Positions 15,299-22,182 of a stretch of 44,531 nt of DNA are shown piece by piece. Both the position numbers and the translations under genes were made by a program. A model generated the notes under the pieces. That model saw nothing but the letters and a program-made list of their open reading frames with translations, was not told where the DNA came from and searched no databases. Numbering within the stretch: position 1 is the stretch's first letter; each line of letters opens with the position of its first letter. This DNA is from a bacterium (GTDB taxonomy: Bacteria; Verrucomicrobiota; Kiritimatiellia; CAIKKV01; CAIYGI01): positions 1 to 44,531 of the forward strand of contig JANYBP010000090.1 in assembly GCA_025360745.1 (NCBI GenBank). The letters run 5' to 3'.

Positions 15299-15640
15299 TC
15301 ACGAACGCGTTCTTCTCTTTGCGACGTATTCGCCCCGCTTCTCCGCCACGGCAACGACTTTACCGGCGAACTCTTCCTGGCCGATTCGGCCTTCATATAG
15401 GTCCTCGATGGGAAAACACATTTCATAGTCCCCCCAAACGAGATTCCCGTGAATCAGCGAGAAACTCTTGAACCGCTCCTCCTCCAGGAACCGGCGGGTT
15501 TCAGAATTCAGAGAAACCCGAAGAAACGGCCCAAAGTCAACGGTGGAGAGATGGCCATCGCTGAATGTCAGTTCCAGCCGATATCGTCCCAGGTGGTCAA
15601 CGCGCACAATATCGAGGGCAACATTTGTGGCCAAACTCAT
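15299..15640 (-). CDS. DUF2442 domain protein
   Basis: A 113-residue protein with the DUF2442 pattern: a short beta-rich domain with LELTFSDGHLSTVDFGPFL, FKSFSLIHGNLVWGDYEMCF and IEDLYEG. These proteins often sit beside a partner (DUF4160) in toxin-antitoxin-like pairs. No such partner is recognised here; instead a 37-codon ORF overlaps its start as ATGA. The ATG at 15640 has GAGGAGG 5 to 6 nt upstream, encoded inside that ORF. Role unknown. The C-terminal tail RGEYVAKRRTRS is basic. Confidence 0.75.
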   Translation of the reverse strand: MSLATNVALDIVRVDHLGRYRLELTFSDGHLSTVDFGPFLRVSLNSETRRFLEEERFKSFSLIHGNLVWGDYEMCFPIEDLYEGRIGQEEFAGKVVAVAEKRGEYVAKRRTRS

Positions 15641-15750
15641 GGCAACCTCCTCGAAATCAATTCCGATTCGACTTTCTTGTGGAGCACAAAAAAGTCCACC
15701 CACTTCCGCACAATAGCATCTTGAAAACGCTCCACCAGTCGATCACTCAT
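15637..15750 (-). CDS. Small overlapping ORF (37 aa), unrecognised
   Basis: ATG at 15750 gives a 37-residue, strongly helical, charged peptide that starts MSDRLVERFQDAIVRKW and ends SELISRRLP. Its start overlaps the stop of the hydrolase gene by 8 nt and its TGA overlaps the ATG of DUF2442, so it fills the gap between them exactly. That coupling, and the good Shine-Dalgarno site it carries for DUF2442, are the only support. I do not recognise the family. It may be a truncated antitoxin or a translational coupler. Confidence 0.4.
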   Translation of the reverse strand: MSDRLVERFQDAIVRKWVDFFVLHKKVESELISRRLP

Positions 15751-18493
15751 GCACTTCAATCCTGTAGAAGTACGGGCCGGCGCCCTGCACCGCGTCAGTG
15801 TAACTGTTCTCCGTCGGCGTGGCCAGAATGTTGCTTGCGCCCGGCAGGATTATGAAAGAGTTGGTTCCAGCAATCAGATTCGTTGCCCTGCTCAAGTTAT
15901 AGAACCGATTCGAGATGCTCGGCCAGCGAACGACAATGCCTTGAGAAAGCGCATTCTCCGCGCTCGTGAACCGGAAGACCGAATTGACGTTCCTGGGATC
16001 GGTTCCGGCCACATATTCCTGCGAGTTATTCATGCCATCGCCATCGGGATCGGCTTCGTGCGCGGACAGAGGATCGGTGATGGAGCCGAAGCACTGCATT
16101 TGCCACGTTTGATAAGCAGTCCATGTTGTGACAACCAACTGTGTGTTGGCGCCGCTTCCCGTCGGCCCGCTGACAATCAAAGTCACCGCGTTGGTTCCTG
16201 GCGCGGCATAGGTGTGCGCAACACTTGTCCCGACCATATCGGTCGTTGTGCCATCGCCGAAATCCCAGTGCCAGTTGGTAATCGTACCCGAAGAGGCATC
16301 TATGAAGTCCACGATCAACGCACATGAAGCATTCGTCGGCGTAGAAACGAAATTGGCGACGGGTGGTTGGAAACTGTAGAACCGGATGTTGTCGATCTGC
16401 AAAGTGGCGTTCGAGGAAGTTCCGCCCATCAAACCGAAGAACAATTCCACCTGTTGCCCCTGCCACGAAGACACGTCGAGCAAACGACTCGAAGAAACCG
16501 TATTCGTGGTCACATTTTTGGCAGACAACGAAAAAAGATTCGTATTGTCGATCCCGCAGACAATCAGGTCTTCAACCGTATCTCCCGACACGCTGAAATC
16601 GAAAGCCATTGCCAGCGTGTTCGTGGGTATTTGAATCGGCAACCACGCCATCGCCGCAGTGCTGGTGGAATTAGCGCTATTTAGCGTTTGCAGCCGAGCC
16701 ATGGAGTTTTGCGGTTCAAGCGAAAAAGGGAGGGTGGTGAGTTGTATTTGCAACACGCCGGAATTGAAAAGATTCGCGACCGTTTGCCCACCCTGCTGCG
16801 CCAGATTTAACGCCATGTCAAAGCCATTCAAGATGGACTGCCCTGCCGACTGTGCCACGTTGCCCACACTTACCAAGGCATTCCCCATGGTTGTAATCAT
16901 GCCCGTGCCGACCTGAATGGTCGCCTCGGCAAGAATTCCGCACGTTTGCGGCAATGTGAAGTCCAGTTCTAGTGCGAGAGGGTCATCCGACGACGGCGTT
17001 TGGCTAAATAGAGCGCCATCCTGAAAAGTCGACGGTGGGAATACCGTTGCTGGGAGTCCAATGGACAAGTCAGATTCATAGCTTTGCGAGAAGCCCAGCG
17101 GGTTGAGAATGTCCAATGGATCCTCGATGGACATGCCATACCAATCGATTGCGTATTTGTGGGCCGCCACAGGACCCAACCAACCCCCCGGATTATTTTG
17201 CAGTCTGACATTGACCGCCTTTGATAACGTCCTGAAAGAAACTGCTGACGACATGTAATTGTCAGCCCATGTGAACTGAAGCGGCAGGGGCGATTGCCAT
17301 GGTGGAATTTCAGTCTGATTGAAAGCGTTCAAGACCGTTGAATCAAATCCGTTTTGCAGCAGAGCTTCGCCCGCCGCCTGAGCAATTGAGGCCTGATCGA
17401 GCAAGGTCACATGGATGGGTGCATTACGCCATGGTGTGGGCGAGGTTTCCTGACGCGCGTTGCCAGCGCGGTCGCCGTGCAGATAGTTAATCGCGCTGGC
17501 GTTGACTAATGTGCCCAGGCTATGGCCGATAAAATGAAGGTTGCTGGAATAGTTTGTTCCCAACACATTTGTCAGCGCTTGGCCCAATCCAAGGCCCTGG
17601 GAAAAAACCTGATCGGCGGCATGTGAAGGAGGTAGACTCGCGTCGCCGGCGGCGTAGCGCCAGTCCCACGCCAGGATATTCGCAATCGCAGCCGAAATTC
17701 CGTTTGCGCGCATCTGGGACGCCATGTTCGTTGGCCAGCGATCGAAAGGCGTGTTGAGAATCGCCGGGTCTGGTGTGCCGGGCACCCAACCATGGGTCAT
17801 TACAATCGTCATCAGATTCCGGGATGGCGAAGTTTCCGCCGTTATCGGCACAAACTGGTTGCCGTCGAAAACCAGTAGTTTGCTGCCCATCGGGCCAGGC
17901 GGCGCTGGTGTGTAGGCGGCCGATGGTTGACTATTTGTCTGCCTGACTGTTGGGGCGGCGGCAAGCGTCGATAATTGAAAATTCTCGAGCGCCGTCGCCG
18001 CGCTCAATGTCAACGCTCGCGCCGCCCCCCCATAACCGGGCGTTGCCACGACCAGTACGCAGGCCGCGGAACTTAGCGGGGGCAACTGGTAGAAGCCATG
18101 CGCATCCGTTGTCGCCTGCGCCACCACTAATCCGCCGCCCACGGCCGCCGAAACCGTCACGCCCACAAGGCCGATGCCGTTGGTGTCCGTGACCCGCCCA
18201 TGCAGCACAATTGGCGTGGTCAGACTGGGATCGCGAGTGTCGAGCGGGAAAATGTCCGAGCCGCCGCAACCATCCATACCCTCGTTGCCCCGCGTATTAA
18301 GGATAAAGACGCCGGAATCGCCGCTACCTGTGCCGGAGGGAACGCGCGTATCGAGCGGGAACATCGCGGAGTCACGACTCCCTGTATCGGCGAGCGCGGG
18401 CAAACCCAACAACGCGAGCGCCGCGAACGCCATCAGGCTGAAGCGCAAAAGCGGCTTTATCCAACCTTGGTTCGACAACTGCATATTGCTCAC
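15743..18493 (-). CDS. Secreted multidomain alpha/beta-hydrolase with FxLDTR repeats and PKD domain
   Basis: A 916-residue predicted secreted protein. In order: signal peptide (hydrophobic run FSLMAFAALALLGLPALA); three short repeats of the pattern F-P/I-L-D/N-T-R at about residues 45-50, 63-68 and 82-87; a carboxypeptidase-regulatory-like domain (VLHGRVTDTNGIGLVGVTV) at 95-175; a lipase-like alpha/beta-hydrolase with MTHGWVPG and the nucleophile elbow GHSLG (Ser325); a long beta-rich segment; a PKD domain (WHWDFGDGTTT); and a calcium-type DPDGDGMNNSQEYVAGTDP followed by a C-terminal beta module. Start is GTG at 18493 overlapping the avd stop (GTGA), with an in-frame ATG at 18484. The true substrate is unknown; lipid or ester is a guess from the fold. 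Confidence 0.75.
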   Translation of the reverse strand: MSNMQLSNQGWIKPLLRFSLMAFAALALLGLPALADTGSRDSAMFPLDTRVPSGTGSGDSGVFILNTRGNEGMDGCGGSDIFPLDTRDPSLTTPIVLHGRVTDTNGIGLVGVTVSAAVGGGLVVAQATTDAHGFYQLPPLSSAACVLVVATPGYGGAARALTLSAATALENFQLSTLAAAPTVRQTNSQPSAAYTPAPPGPMGSKLLVFDGNQFVPITAETSPSRNLMTIVMTHGWVPGTPDPAILNTPFDRWPTNMASQMRANGISAAIANILAWDWRYAAGDASLPPSHAADQVFSQGLGLGQALTNVLGTNYSSNLHFIGHSLGTLVNASAINYLHGDRAGNARQETSPTPWRNAPIHVTLLDQASIAQAAGEALLQNGFDSTVLNAFNQTEIPPWQSPLPLQFTWADNYMSSAVSFRTLSKAVNVRLQNNPGGWLGPVAAHKYAIDWYGMSIEDPLDILNPLGFSQSYESDLSIGLPATVFPPSTFQDGALFSQTPSSDDPLALELDFTLPQTCGILAEATIQVGTGMITTMGNALVSVGNVAQSAGQSILNGFDMALNLAQQGGQTVANLFNSGVLQIQLTTLPFSLEPQNSMARLQTLNSANSTSTAAMAWLPIQIPTNTLAMAFDFSVSGDTVEDLIVCGIDNTNLFSLSAKNVTTNTVSSSRLLDVSSWQGQQVELFFGLMGGTSSNATLQIDNIRFYSFQPPVANFVSTPTNASCALIVDFIDASSGTITNWHWDFGDGTTTDMVGTSVAHTYAAPGTNAVTLIVSGPTGSGANTQLVVTTWTAYQTWQMQCFGSITDPLSAHEADPDGDGMNNSQEYVAGTDPRNVNSVFRFTSAENALSQGIVVRWPSISNRFYNLSRATNLIAGTNSFIILPGASNILATPTENSYTDAVQGAGPYFYRIEVHE

Positions 18494-18912
18494 GCTTTAC
18501 CGTACCTCGGTTTGCCTTCGGCGACGACCGCAACAGGGCGGAGGATGTTCACGTGGGGCACTGAAGTTGCCCGGGGTTTTCGACTTTTACGGAGCCACCC
18601 CCCCAGCATCCTTCCGACCTCGTCGATACGTTCCGAAATCAATCCATATTTCTGCGCGTTCATCAAGTGAAGGTCATATGAGAGGCGAACAAGATGGCGG
18701 GCGATTTCGAGGCCCATGTTCGCCTCGTCAAGTTGATGCAGTTTGTCCCGTCCGTAATATGCCCGCAAGCAAGATTCCTGAACGTCCATTACTTTCACCT
18801 GCAAACGATCCGCCAGCAGGAACTTCTGGTCCCGCGGAAACTTTGCCAGCAAAGGCACGAGATACAACAAAAGGTCGTGCAGTTTGGTTAGAATATTATC
18901 GTTTTCGGCCAT
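18490..18912 (-). CDS. avd: Four-helix-bundle protein of the DGR accessory (Avd) type
   Basis: A 140-residue all-helical protein. The segments LLLYLVPLLAKFPRDQKFLL, ADRLQ, and RIDEVGRMLGGWLRKS match the accessory variability determinant (Avd) family, whose pentamer binds the reverse transcriptase and template RNA of diversity-generating retroelements. The more general S23-type four-helix-bundle family is the alternative, but the FPR-Q-FLL-DR and E-GR-LGGWL motifs favour Avd. Its neighbour upstream encodes a C-type-lectin/FGE protein with a variable-region-like C-terminus, which is the usual DGR target. No reverse transcriptase is visible in the window. The basic tail (SRKPRATS) is rich in positive charge. 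It overlaps the downstream hydrolase gene by 4 nt. Confidence 0.8.
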   Translation of the reverse strand: MAENDNILTKLHDLLLYLVPLLAKFPRDQKFLLADRLQVKVMDVQESCLRAYYGRDKLHQLDEANMGLEIARHLVRLSYDLHLMNAQKYGLISERIDEVGRMLGGWLRKSRKPRATSVPHVNILRPVAVVAEGKPRYGKA

Positions 18913-18923
18913 TATAAATTCTC

Positions 18924-18940
18924 CGGGGGCTTCGCCCCCG
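18924..18940. other. GC hairpin between the FGE gene and avd
   Basis: CGGGGGC (18924-18930) pairs with GCCCCCG (18934-18940) around a TTC loop, in the 65-nt spacer downstream of the variable-region-like 3' end of the FGE gene. DGR target genes commonly have a hairpin or cruciform just behind the variable region, so this fits that role. It could also be a terminator or attenuator before avd, although no T-run follows. Confidence 0.5.
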
Positions 18941-18977
18941 TCCCCCCAAGTTTAAGAGGATAAAGAAACCAAAATAA

Positions 18978-20177
18978 TCAAGGCCCCCTCACACAACGAA
19001 AACCGAAGCTGACGTAGTTGGCAATGCCTGGCGAGTTGTAGCAGCGATAGGCGCAACGGAGCTCGTCCGTGTCGCCGTTCCACGTCCCACCCCGCAACAC
19101 GCGCGAACTGGCGTTTGCCGCCGGACCTCGTGGATTATTCGCTGAATCTGGGCGTCCATAATATGCCGAGTCGTACCAATCCCAGCACCATTGCCAAACA
19201 TTGCCGGCTATGTCGTAAAGACCGTAACCGTTGGCCATGTCGGGACCAGCCGGAATCTGCGAGCCGTTGTAGTAGCCGCACGGCGTCGTCTTGACCGTAG
19301 CGCTTTCAAACGGATCGCCACTGCCATTGTAGTTGGCGTTGCCGCCGCCAATCGTGTTGCCCCATGGATAGCGCCAGCCGGTAACTCCGCCGCGCGCGGC
19401 CTTCTCCCATTCCGCTTCGGTCGGCAAACGATACCCGTTGGCACTCCAATTGACGCAGGCATTCGAGATGTTCAACGAACCCGTGCGATACACTTGCGCC
19501 AGAGTCGCGCTGGTGTAATAGGCCGGAGTCAAACCCTCCTTCTCGGAGCGGGCGTTGCACCATTTCACGGCGTCGTACCACGAAACCGTCTGCACGGGGT
19601 GGGTTGGGGCGGCGTAAGCGCCACCAAGGTCGGTGTAGCCACTCGAAGCGCCCCATTGTTTTACGGACCACCAGAGCGTTCCGGATACGTGGGTGATGTC
19701 CATAAAAAACGCGCCCACCTGGACGTTATGCACTGGTTGTGCATCAGATGTACCGTCCAAATTATCGCCCATTTGGAACTGGCCGGCCGGGACATACGAC
19801 ATGCCCGTCGGCGGAATCGGGGTGGTGCCGTCGTTGGCGAAGACGCGCACCTTGCAGTTGGGCACCAATTGTCCGTTCCAATCCTGCCCGGCATTCCAGA
19901 CGAGGCGCTTGCCCGCACCGGGCACGATGCCAGAGCCGGCGTGGCCGCTGACGCTGCCCGATGGAATGGTCCATGTCAGCCCGCCATCGCCGGAGACGTT
20001 GATCCAGACCGTCTGCGCCAAACCGTCGGCATCGGCAAGGTCATAGCAGACATCCACCAGCTTAGTCCCCGAGCGTTGCGATACCTGGACATTTGAAATC
20101 ACCGGCGTAACCGCCCAAGCGAAAGTCGCCAGTGCAAGAACCACGCATCCCACAAAAACTGCTTTGACTGTGTGCAT
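18978..20177 (-). CDS. Secreted FGE-sulfatase/C-type-lectin-fold protein, likely DGR target
   Basis: A 399-residue protein with a signal peptide (VFVGCVVLALATFAWA), a beta-sandwich-like N-terminal domain (about 20-120) and a formylglycine-generating-enzyme-type domain (about 130-399) with GYRLPTEAEWEKAARGG, YDIAGNVWQWCWDWY and RVLRGGTWNG. This fold is the standard ligand-binding scaffold of diversity-generating retroelement targets and need not be catalytic. Its last 41 codons look like a variable region. The start at 20177 has GGGAG about 8 nt upstream; the frame opens earlier at 20219. Downstream, after a hairpin, comes the Avd-type gene on the same strand. Binding partner unknown. Confidence 0.85.
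   Translation of the reverse strand: MHTVKAVFVGCVVLALATFAWAVTPVISNVQVSQRSGTKLVDVCYDLADADGLAQTVWINVSGDGGLTWTIPSGSVSGHAGSGIVPGAGKRLVWNAGQDWNGQLVPNCKVRVFANDGTTPIPPTGMSYVPAGQFQMGDNLDGTSDAQPVHNVQVGAFFMDITHVSGTLWWSVKQWGASSGYTDLGGAYAAPTHPVQTVSWYDAVKWCNARSEKEGLTPAYYTSATLAQVYRTGSLNISNACVNWSANGYRLPTEAEWEKAARGGVTGWRYPWGNTIGGGNANYNGSGDPFESATVKTTPCGYYNGSQIPAGPDMANGYGLYDIAGNVWQWCWDWYDSAYYGRPDSANNPRGPAANASSRVLRGGTWNGDTDELRCAYRCYNSPGIANYVSFGFRCVRGP
18981..19103 (-). other. Candidate DGR variable region (VR)
   Basis: The last 41 codons of the FGE gene, from RVLRGG to FRCVRGP. Surface-loop residues between W and the final GFRC are largely encoded by NNC codons (aac ggc gac, cgc tgc tac aac, ggc, gcc aac tac gtc agc ttc). 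That is what adenine-specific mutagenesis of AAC codons in a template would leave, while framework codons (cgg ggt ggg, tgg, ggt ttt cgt) look fixed. The 3' end is G-rich before the stop. No template repeat with the same framework is visible anywhere in the window. Confidence 0.6.
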
Positions 20178-20222
20178 GTCTGAATCTCCCGTTATTCTCC
20201 GGACAAATATCGTTCGCAATTT

Positions 20223-20426
20223 TCAATAATCGGCCAGGTCCAAACCGTCAATGAACACGAAACCCCGCCGATTCCTGCAGCCCACGCCCAGTTCCATGCG
20301 CGATACCACGCTGATTTCCGCCTTCCCCTGTTGCACGGCTGTTTCCAGAAACTCCACAGCCTTTGCCGCTCTACGAGCGGCGTCAATGAGGATGTCGCTT
20401 CCGCTTACAGATAGCAAGACTAGCAC
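20223..20426 (-). pseudogene. PIN-domain toxin (VapC-like) remnant
   Basis: A 67-codon frame with the PIN-domain pieces DILIDAARRAAKAVEFLE and EISVVSRMELGVGCRNRR, then a premature end (DGLDLADY). The usual N-terminal V-D-T-D is replaced by VSGSD, and the C-terminal half with the remaining acidic residues is missing, so it is probably inactive. No antitoxin precedes it. The DNA upstream (20418-20478) resembles the DNA upstream of the intact PIN module at 22001-22061, which suggests both loci descend from copies of a similar module. Confidence 0.65.
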
Positions 20427-20478
20427 AGTGCAGGTTGAGGATCAATCTCTCCGCAACGCACAAACTCGGCAATCTTGA
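20418..20478. repeat. 61-nt degenerate repeat, copy 1 (toxin-locus upstream region)
   Basis: About 80% identical by eye to 22001-22061, sharing the cores GCACAGTGCAGGTTGAG or CACAGTACGGGTTGAG, ATCAA-CTCT and TCGGCAAT. Both copies lie just 5' of minus-strand PIN-toxin sequences and are followed by an AAACTACG-type element. It may be an old promoter or operator region of the toxin module. Confidence 0.55.
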
Positions 20479-20540
20479 TGACAGCACAAAACCACACAAA
20501 GATAAAATCTAAGCCGCCAAACCGCTCATGCGCCTTTCCC

Positions 20541-20580
20541 ATTTTCGCGTCTTTCGCGTTTTTCGTAGTTTCCTCTTCTC
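20541..20580. repeat. Right arm of AAACTACG-type inverted repeat element, partial copy
   Basis: CATTTTCGCGTCTTTCGCGT and the following TTTTCGTAGTTTCCTCTTCT match the right arms of the complete elements at 22097-22167 and 31025-31119. The left arm is degenerate or missing here. No gene is seen in the 20479-20653 spacer. Confidence 0.55.
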
Positions 20581-20653
20581 CTTCCATCCATCATAACTGC
20601 CTGAACGGTCGGCTTTTCGCTCTTCAGCATCCCTTGCGACGGCGGTAATTTAT

Positions 20654-21130
20654 CTACAGAGCGTCGGGAGACAGGTAGAGCCATTCCGCTGGCGATGTGC
20701 TATTGAATCTGTCCTCAGGTTTCGACCGGGTTACGATCCAAGTCGTGTCAATGAGCCCCGCCACGGGGAACAAGACGGTATCTACAACCGCGCTAATACC
20801 CAAAGCCACATACATTACTGGCTTCCTCACTTTATTGTCATTGAGTGCCACGGCATTTTTCATGGTTCGGAATCCAACATACGTCAGATAGACATGTTTG
20901 TCTTTGGATACCGGGGGATTATTGGCTGCGTCTACATAACAAGTCACTGGTGACGCGATCGTCTCCGGGATGAACATGAGCGGTGCCCATACGATTTTGT
21001 ATGCCGGATACTGGTCGACATCCACAAGTTTCCGCGTGTTCGCGTATGTGCAGTATGATTCATACTTCGGATTGTAACTGGCGCAACCGCAAACCAGTAG
21101 GAGCAATGTTACAGTGATCGCATTCTTCAT
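20654..21130 (-). CDS. YceK/YidQ-like lipoprotein
   Basis: A 158-residue predicted lipoprotein: a short signal with the lipobox LLVCGC (Cys16), then Y/P-rich sequence. A later stretch (VMYVALGISAVVDTVLFPVA) plus DTTW resembles the family of small YceK/YidQ (DUF1375) lipoproteins, in which similar 'PVDTVLLP' segments occur. Function unknown. It lies between the toxin remnant and the intact PIN module, with no overlap to either, so it is probably transcribed alone. Confidence 0.7.
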   Translation of the reverse strand: MKNAITVTLLLLVCGCASYNPKYESYCTYANTRKLVDVDQYPAYKIVWAPLMFIPETIASPVTCYVDAANNPPVSKDKHVYLTYVGFRTMKNAVALNDNKVRKPVMYVALGISAVVDTVLFPVAGLIDTTWIVTRSKPEDRFNSTSPAEWLYLSPDAL

Positions 21131-21330
21131 GTCGTACCTCCTGTGGAGCCATACTGGTCTTTGATGGAATCAACTTTGACCACCGGTTAATTCTTGTGCG
21201 TTGAAATGCTACACGAGGCCGACGTTCCAATTTTGCCAAGTGTATAGGTGCCTCCTCCGGGGCAGGATGGCAATTCACCATGTGGCCGGTCATATGTTGC
21301 GGTCTCCTTATTTGTTCTGGGTCTCTTCTT

Positions 21331-21729
21331 TCAACGCCATTTAACAACGTCGAGTCCGTCAATGCCTGAAAAATGGTCGTCCCGACTGACAAGTGTGGCG
21401 TCAACTTCCATGCAAGCGGCGGCGATCCAGAGGTCATTTTCTGGAATCGGGCGCCCTTGCTGTTTCAGTTTGAGGCGGGTAACGGCATAACGTCTGGCGA
21501 CTGCTTCGTCAGAATAAACCGGGATGCACTCTGACCAGAAGGCGAGCACCGCCTGTTCGTTTTCCGCCAACCGTTCGCTGTTCATGGCGCCGTAGAGCAA
21601 TTCACCCAGAACAGCGATCGGCATGAATAAGACCTTCGCTTCATCAACCAATCGGCAAACGTCTGGAACGCCTTCCCGGTAGGCGATCACGGCGTTGCTG
21701 TCAACGGCTACTCTACCACTCGCCTTCAA
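21331..21729 (-). CDS. PIN-domain toxin (VapC-type ribonuclease)
   Basis: A roughly 132-residue PIN-domain protein that would cleave RNA when freed from its antitoxin. Visible acidic sites: VAVDSNAVIAYREG near the start, PIAVLGELLYGA, PENDLWIAAACMEVDATLVS and RDDHFSGIDGLDVV at the end, the usual order of the four conserved acidic residues. The start is uncertain: TTG at 21729 overlaps the antitoxin 3' end by 17 nt and puts the first Asp near residue 9, as in the family. An ATG at 21774 would add residues encoded out of frame within the antitoxin. The two genes form one toxin-antitoxin pair. Confidence 0.85.
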   Translation of the reverse strand: MKASGRVAVDSNAVIAYREGVPDVCRLVDEAKVLFMPIAVLGELLYGAMNSERLAENEQAVLAFWSECIPVYSDEAVARRYAVTRLKLKQQGRPIPENDLWIAAACMEVDATLVSRDDHFSGIDGLDVVKWR

Positions 21730-21931
21730 TGTGCTCAAACTCCCGATCCAGGGTTTCTTGCATGGCCTTGGCATCCTCGTGACTTAGGGTGCCAACGAGG
21801 CGGCGCAAAACACCCCGCTTGGCTTGGGCGTGGATGAACACCCAAGTGCGTTCATGTTCACGTAGCCCTTCAATCGGGCTAAGCGGCTTCAGCACATGAT
21901 CCTCGTACAGGACTTCTACTGTGGTTGTCAT
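21713..21931 (-). CDS. Antitoxin of the DUF104/AF2212-like type
   Basis: A 72-residue protein starting MTTTVEVLYEDHVLKPLSPI, the beta-strand pattern of the DUF104 antitoxin family, followed by a helical C-terminal tail (HEDAKAMQETLDREFEHIEG) that would wrap the toxin. The partner PIN toxin overlaps its 3' end. DUF104 antitoxins commonly pair with PIN toxins, supporting both calls. The N-terminal strand part may bind DNA for autoregulation; no operator is recognised. Confidence 0.8.
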   Translation of the reverse strand: MTTTVEVLYEDHVLKPLSPIEGLREHERTWVFIHAQAKRGVLRRLVGTLSHEDAKAMQETLDREFEHIEGEW

Positions 21932-22000
21932 GTTGCCGTGTCCCCTTTATAGTTTCAATATACCGTTTGGCGTGATGTCACCTCCGGTTACTGGAACGAA

Positions 22001-22061
22001 GGCTAACACAGTACGGGTTGAGCATCAAACTCTCTGCACCGCCCGAAATCGGCAATTTTGA
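22001..22061. repeat. 61-nt degenerate repeat, copy 2
   Basis: Counterpart of 20418-20478, about 80% identical by eye. It is placed 70 nt upstream of the DUF104/PIN module on that module's strand. Together with copy 1 it links the intact and broken toxin loci. Confidence 0.55.
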
Positions 22062-22096
22062 ATCTCCTGTCTGATTCTGCCACTTGCCACAATACT

Positions 22097-22167
22097 AAAC
22101 TACGAAACACGCGAAAAGGCTTGGTTGGCGAACCGTTCCGTTCCCATTTTCGCGTTTTTCGTAGTTT
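22097..22167. repeat. AAACTACG-type inverted repeat element, complete copy
   Basis: AAACTACGAAACACGCGAAA at the left and TTTTCGCG...TTTTCGTAGTTT at the right are inverted, enclosing about 30 nt (GGTTGGCG...CC). It begins 16 nt past the galE stop codon and so also lies where a terminator for the long minus-strand run would be expected. Other copies: 20541-20580 (right arm only) and 31025-31119. Confidence 0.7.
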
Positions 22168-22182
22168 CCTCTTCTCCAGCCA

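Noticed and set aside
14878-20653. DGR template repeat or reverse transcriptase near avd
   Set aside because: No frame shows RT motifs such as YxDD, and no copy of the variable-region framework with AAC-rich loops is found by eye on either strand.
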